64,000 bases of DNA from the NCBI RefSeq assembly GCF_951805225.1, contig NZ_OX638201.1:1736001-1800000 (forward strand). The letters are read 5' to 3'. The notes below the pieces were generated by a model. The model saw only the letters and a program-made list of their open reading frames with translations, made no database searches and was not told where the DNA came from. Positions 60,028 to 64,000 of this stretch are shown piece after piece (position 1 is the stretch's first letter; each line of letters starts with the position of its first letter). Source of the DNA: an uncultured Flavobacterium sp. GTDB lineage: Bacteria; Bacteroidota; Bacteroidia; Flavobacteriales; Flavobacteriaceae. Both the position numbers and the translations under genes were made by a program.

Positions 60028-62259
60028 ATGAACAAAATTACAAAACTGCTATTTCTTTTAATATTATTCTTAAACTGTACTGGCTATGCGCAGCAAGACG
60101 ACAACTATTTGAAAGAAGCTAATCTTATTAAAACGATCGCTAAAAGAGTTGCACTTAAAAGTAAAATAAATATCACACTTAACGATAAAGGCATACTTGA
60201 AGTAAAGTCTCAAGATATTAAAGCTTTTAACAAACTTCTTGATAATAAGACAACTCCAAAAAAAATAGCCCAGTCCGATTCAAAAAAGAAAAAAACCAAA
60301 AAGCAAAATGGTCCACCAGAAACCGGTGGTGGTGAACAACCGGCAGCAGATGATGATAACGGTACCAAAGACAATAGTAAAAACAGCAATAGCAAAATAA
60401 GTACAGCTGAAAAAGATGAATTAACCAAAAGCACAGAGGAAAACGAACTTAAATACATTCTTTTTATTGCCAATACAGATGATCCGAATGAATTACTAAA
60501 GATCGCTTCTACGTGTCCTAAACGATTTGAAAATTTAGAAAAACTCTCCAAATTTGGTGATTTGCAAACTGAAGGCGTAAAAACTAACTTCGCCTTTTCA
60601 GAAGCAGAAATAATATACGGTATTGTAGATTTTACCATCAGCCGGGCAAAAGAGCAAATGGTTGAAGTTTACCTTTCAAAATGGTATAACACGTTGAAAG
60701 AAGATCCTATAATTAAACAACTTCTTCCGCAAACTTTGGGAGTTTTAAATGCTTTCAATACTACCCAAAGCCTAAATCTTGCGCAATACGGTGATAAATG
60801 GAAAGCTGCATTTCAGGAAGATCTTCGCAATTTTCCATTACAACTCCAAAATGAAGAATTCGTTGCCCTGCTTCTAAATAAAACAAATTTAACTGAATGC
60901 TCAGAAGTAAAAGCATCAGAAATAAAAGCAACTATCACAGGAGGTAGCCGATTGGTTTATGATCTTTATCTCAAGAAACATCTGGTAAATATTCTTAGCG
61001 ATATGAGTGCCGAATATCTTCTAAAACCTAAACCTAAAAATGAAGTTTTTAAGAAATTAGCCGTATTGTCTGATATTCTCCTAAAAGCTGGTGGCACAAT
61101 GGATAATAACGATGTCTACATATCAACTACTACAGAAGATATCAATCGAATGGATTTTGCTTCTTGGAAGATTTTCGCTAAACTAATATATATAAGACAT
61201 TTAGACGCAATAAACTATATCTCTGATGGCGAAAGCAATGATTTCTTAACCCAACTTTTAATAGATTCAAATCTTAATAAATTTTCTGGCTTATATCGAC
61301 AAACCATAAATATGACTTCTACTTACCAAAATGCAGTTAATAATTCAGGAAATGTAAAAACAAACGAATTAAATTTTGAAGAAAGCAGAAAGCTTTTTGA
61401 ACTAAGTTTTCAACTCACAGATCAAGTTGTAAATTATATTCCGATCGTTATAAAAGATGCCGCCGTCGCAAAAAAAATAACAGACACTCATGCTAAAATA
61501 AAACAGTACTATTCTGCACTATCCGAAATTGGAGAAGGTATTGCAAACAGACGTTATGGCGCTGTCGTAGATGGTACTGCAGGAATTATCAGAATGATGG
61601 GCACAAATGAAAAAATGGAAACCACATTAAGTAACTTTCAAATATATGGTAGTTTCATGGTTAATATAATTAATGCCAAAGACTCAGAACAGGTTAAATC
61701 TGCGTTGGATGAATTGATACCCCGAAATTTATATAAGTTAAAGAATACGCATAAATACAATATATCGCTAAGTGCTTTCCCGGGCGTATTGGGTGGAGCA
61801 GAAAGAATTTATAAATTTAAGGAGAATGCTGATGGTACGCCTCAAACAGATCAGCCAAAAGAAAGTAGCTGGGCTTTTACACCAGCTGTCTATTTGCCTA
61901 TAGGAATTGATTTGAGTTTAGGAAGTAAGTGTAAAGAAAAGAATTTTATCAGTACAAACCTTTTCATCCAAATTCTTGATCTTGGTGCGGCATTAAATTA
62001 TAGAATAACATCAAATGATTCTGATGAAGAACCTGCTCCTAATGTCACTTTTAAACAGATGCTTTCACCAGGATTAGCAATTATGCGACATTTACCAAAC
62101 TCACCAGTAGTATATGGAGTCAGTATGAACTATACTCCATCGCTAAGAACTATCAATCAATCAGGTAACGAATATCAATCTAATGCTTTCAGAGTAGGTT
62201 TATTTATTGCTATTGATGTCACTTTTCTTAATCTATACACTTCAAACCAAGTACCATAA
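60028..62259 (+). CDS. Exported protein of unknown function with barrel-like C-terminus
   Basis: 743 residues with a signal peptide (MNKITKLLFLLILFL, ends GYAQ). A short N-terminal domain (about 25-75) is followed by a low-complexity Lys/Asn/Asp/Gly linker (about 78-125). A long mostly helical region spans about 125-570. The C-terminal 170 residues alternate polar and hydrophobic residues (KYNISLSAFPGVLGG, SWAFTPAVYLPIGIDLSLG, VVYGVSMNYTPSL), looking like outer-membrane beta strands. I recognise no family. It may bridge the periplasm and outer membrane. The stop codon TAA shares its last base with the protease start ATG (TAATG), so the two are translationally coupled. Confidence 0.75.
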   Translation: MNKITKLLFLLILFLNCTGYAQQDDNYLKEANLIKTIAKRVALKSKINITLNDKGILEVKSQDIKAFNKLLDNKTTPKKIAQSDSKKKKTKKQNGPPETGGGEQPAADDDNGTKDNSKNSNSKISTAEKDELTKSTEENELKYILFIANTDDPNELLKIASTCPKRFENLEKLSKFGDLQTEGVKTNFAFSEAEIIYGIVDFTISRAKEQMVEVYLSKWYNTLKEDPIIKQLLPQTLGVLNAFNTTQSLNLAQYGDKWKAAFQEDLRNFPLQLQNEEFVALLLNKTNLTECSEVKASEIKATITGGSRLVYDLYLKKHLVNILSDMSAEYLLKPKPKNEVFKKLAVLSDILLKAGGTMDNNDVYISTTTEDINRMDFASWKIFAKLIYIRHLDAINYISDGESNDFLTQLLIDSNLNKFSGLYRQTINMTSTYQNAVNNSGNVKTNELNFEESRKLFELSFQLTDQVVNYIPIVIKDAAVAKKITDTHAKIKQYYSALSEIGEGIANRRYGAVVDGTAGIIRMMGTNEKMETTLSNFQIYGSFMVNIINAKDSEQVKSALDELIPRNLYKLKNTHKYNISLSAFPGVLGGAERIYKFKENADGTPQTDQPKESSWAFTPAVYLPIGIDLSLGSKCKEKNFISTNLFIQILDLGAALNYRITSNDSDEEPAPNVTFKQMLSPGLAIMRHLPNSPVVYGVSMNYTPSLRTINQSGNEYQSNAFRVGLFIAIDVTFLNLYTSNQVP

Positions 62260-62921
62260 TGGCAACAGTTATTTACAATACTATGCAAATATGCCGCGAA
62301 GGAGCTCTTGAAGCAGGCACATTGGGAGGCTTTTTCACCTTTGGCGGAAAGGATGTTTTTGCAATCTCCAATAATCATGTAATAGCAAACCTTAATAATT
62401 GTTCTGTTGGGGATGCTATTTTTCAGGCCGGTTCTGACGTTCAAATAGGAACGCTTCAATACTGGATCAAACTCAATAATCAAAAGAATTATCTGGATAT
62501 TGCATTGTTTAAACTTTTACCCGATATCGAACCATGCTGGAAATTACCGGGTAAAATAATATATCCGCCTTCTATAGAACAAGGTGTTGAGGAACAAATC
62601 GTATATATAATAAAAAATAATGGATCAATCAGGAAAGGTAAAGTATCAACACTTTTTATAGATGAAGAGATTATTTTTACTCATTCCGGCAGAAACTTTC
62701 CTTTTACGGGGCTAACAGAAGTCGATCCTCTGGAGGGAAGGCCATTTTCTATTCCAGGAGAATCCGGCAGTCTCATTTATGATGAAGACTATAATGTTTT
62801 AGGCGTTCTCATTGGTGCAAATCAGGATAAATCCAAAAGTTATTACGTTCCATTTATTCATGATAATTTGGGAATTGACGCAAAATATGAACTTGAAATC
62901 TGGAGGAAGAAGCGTAAATAA
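62259..62921 (+). CDS. Trypsin-like serine peptidase, cytoplasmic
   Basis: 220 residues, chymotrypsin-like fold without signal peptide. The triad is complete: His40 in ISNNHVIA, Asp80 in YLDIALFK and Ser169 in IPGESGSLI, where the usual GDSGG is GESGS. The oxyanion glycine is present. There is no PDZ domain or transmembrane anchor, so it is not a DegP-type protease. Related single-domain proteases occur as effectors in bacterial conflict systems and also as surface or processing enzymes. Coupling to the exported protein gene suggests that one may process the other or an associated target (inference). Confidence 0.85.
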   Translation: MATVIYNTMQICREGALEAGTLGGFFTFGGKDVFAISNNHVIANLNNCSVGDAIFQAGSDVQIGTLQYWIKLNNQKNYLDIALFKLLPDIEPCWKLPGKIIYPPSIEQGVEEQIVYIIKNNGSIRKGKVSTLFIDEEIIFTHSGRNFPFTGLTEVDPLEGRPFSIPGESGSLIYDEDYNVLGVLIGANQDKSKSYYVPFIHDNLGIDAKYELEIWRKKRK

Positions 62922-62942
62922 TTCTCTTTTTATCTATAAAAC

Positions 62943-63026
62943 TTACTTCAACGCCTCATAAAGTATTTCTACCGGATGTTGCGCTTTTCGTCCTGTACCG
63001 TCAGCGATTTGATGTCTGCAGCAAAC
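62943..63026 (-). pseudogene. Stranded C-terminal tail of an iron-sulfur/FAD oxidoreductase-like gene
   Basis: Between the protease stop and the DUF2235 stop, the minus strand has an open frame of 27 codons reading CCRHQIADGTGRKAQHPVEI and then LYEALK before TAA. The GTGRKAQHPVE pattern resembles the extreme C-terminus of iron-sulfur oxidoreductases with CCG-type motifs. The frame is closed upstream by TGA at 63030-63032, so only the tail remains. The match is from memory. Confidence 0.6.
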
Positions 63027-63048
63027 ATACAATCAATATGTAGTTGTA

Positions 63049-64000
63049 TTATATATCATCCCTTAAACCCATTCTTTCTAATCTCATCTTTCCGTAATCA
63101 GTTGAAAAATAGTCGAACATTTCATTACCGCATCTCGGACAAATATTAAGATTCTCAAATCCTAATTGTTCGCTCGGCAGATTCTCTTTTTCTCTTTTTT
63201 GTCTCTCCCATGTAATACCGAGTTTTGTGGTAAAATAATCCGAGGAAGTTGGTTGTTCCTCTGGATTAACATTGAGAATGACTCCTAAATTATTTCCGCC
63301 GAAATGATTTGGACATTGTATGTTTTCAAAGTTCAATCCAAGTCCGTACACCTCCCTAATCATCCACCAAAGACTAAAACTTGAAAGTCCTAAAGAATTA
63401 TCTCTGTTTCCCCCTACATCACTATGATAACCTGGAAACCAATGTTGTGCAAAACTTTGTTGCGCCCCTTTTTTAAATAAAATTGGCCGAAATGAATATC
63501 TTCTTTCATTTATTGAAACAGCATGTCTAAAATGTAGAATTCCTTTTTCAAGTTTTGATGAATTTAAATGAAAACTATTATTTCGCAAAAGATATAAATA
63601 GTTGCCAGGGACGCAATCAAATAAACCCAAAAAATGAACTTCCTTTTTAACATTTTCACATGACTTATGGCAGTTAGCCAAATATTCTCTAAAACCATCC
63701 TCTATTCTTCCTTGATATGCACTTGTACCATATCTAACAATCATAGATGCAAGATGCCTTGCGGCAAAAGCACCTCTACTAAATCCAAAAATGTATATTG
63801 CATCTCCATCTTCATAATTATTAGCAATATCCTCCCAAGCTTTACGAACAGCTCCAAAAACACCTTTCCCAAATGCTCCCCATACAGCTCTATTTACTTT
63901 TCCAATATTCTCTCCAACTCCAACATAATAAAATTGGACTTGGTTAACTTTTGAAATTGAAAGCTTAAGTGCATTAATATTCGTATCACAATTTCCTTCA
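63049..64000 (-). CDS. DUF2235 alpha/beta-hydrolase (Tle-like phospholipase fold), N-terminus outside window
   Basis: About 316 residues are visible; the frame is open to the window edge, well beyond the Met at 63744, since upstream codons encode the diagnostic nucleophile elbow IYIFGFSRGAFAARH. Other DUF2235 motifs are NCDTNINAL, QFYYVGVGEN, FLGLFDCVPGN and, for the catalytic Asp/His, WFPGYHSDVGGN. Family members include type VI secretion phospholipase effectors and conflict-system hydrolases. The C-terminal part adds a CPRCGNEMF zinc-ribbon-like piece. No VgrG, immunity or T6SS gene is in view. Convergent with the protease operon, with a gene remnant in between. Confidence 0.9.
   Translation of the reverse strand, partial: EGNCDTNINALKLSISKVNQVQFYYVGVGENIGKVNRAVWGAFGKGVFGAVRKAWEDIANNYEDGDAIYIFGFSRGAFAARHLASMIVRYGTSAYQGRIEDGFREYLANCHKSCENVKKEVHFLGLFDCVPGNYLYLLRNNSFHLNSSKLEKGILHFRHAVSINERRYSFRPILFKKGAQQSFAQHWFPGYHSDVGGNRDNSLGLSSFSLWWMIREVYGLGLNFENIQCPNHFGGNNLGVILNVNPEEQPTSSDYFTTKLGITWERQKREKENLPSEQLGFENLNICPRCGNEMFDYFSTDYGKMRLERMGLRDDI

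Overview
The window looks like a Flavobacterium-type chromosome (Bacteroidota, Flavobacteriia). It is AT-rich, carries two SusC/SusD pairs, has promoters of the Bacteroidota TTTG / TAnnTTTG type, carries GldL and GldM of the gliding/type IX secretion machinery, and its gaps are filled with palindromic repeats. I saw no rRNA, tRNA, CRISPR array, transposase or prophage gene.

Layout. (1) 1-4454: the start of an SDR oxidoreductase, a divergent HxlR regulator, and a very large multi-pass membrane protein with two Cache-like sensor modules. (2) 4547-13573, all minus: an ECF sigma factor, FecR anti-sigma factor, SusC with an N-terminal STN domain, SusD, and a secreted phosphodiesterase/alkaline-phosphatase fusion. 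This is a trans-envelope-regulated uptake locus, probably for a phosphorylated nutrient. Sigma and fecR carry the same bipartite promoter block. (3) 14596-23688: GH97 glycosidase, aldose 1-epimerase, divergent AraC regulator, sugar MFS transporter and a DUF5107-TPR protein. (4) 24229-26463: a gldL-gldM pair without gldK or gldN in the window, bracketed by direct repeats. (5) 26736-39245, minus: SusC, SusD, GH2 beta-mannosidase-like, GH95 fucosidase-like and GH92 mannosidase-like proteins, a set suited to N-glycans. (6) 40609-49544, minus: clan GH-D glycosidase, sialate O-acetylesterase-like protein, GH36 alpha-galactosidase, GntR regulator and sodium/solute symporter. The promoters of (5) and (6) share an almost identical 31-bp segment placed just downstream of the -7 element, so the two loci are probably one regulon, most likely controlled by the GntR protein. 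(7) 49954-59117: Crp/Fnr regulator, GlcG/HbpS-like protein, aldo/keto reductase, GH30, a stand-alone carbohydrate-binding protein, a diverged cytidylyltransferase and a siderophore-type TonB receptor. (8) 59596-64000: a tightly coupled three-gene operon (small membrane protein, exported protein with a barrel-like C-terminus, trypsin-like protease without signal peptide) facing a DUF2235 hydrolase. A 27-codon gene tail is stranded between them. This is the least explained part of the window and the best candidate for an undescribed system.

Repeats are a main feature: seven copies of a ~160-bp element with nested inverted repeats, two oppositely oriented tandem arrays of a hairpin whose stem shows paired base changes, and several other palindromic families. 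No transposase for any of them is present.
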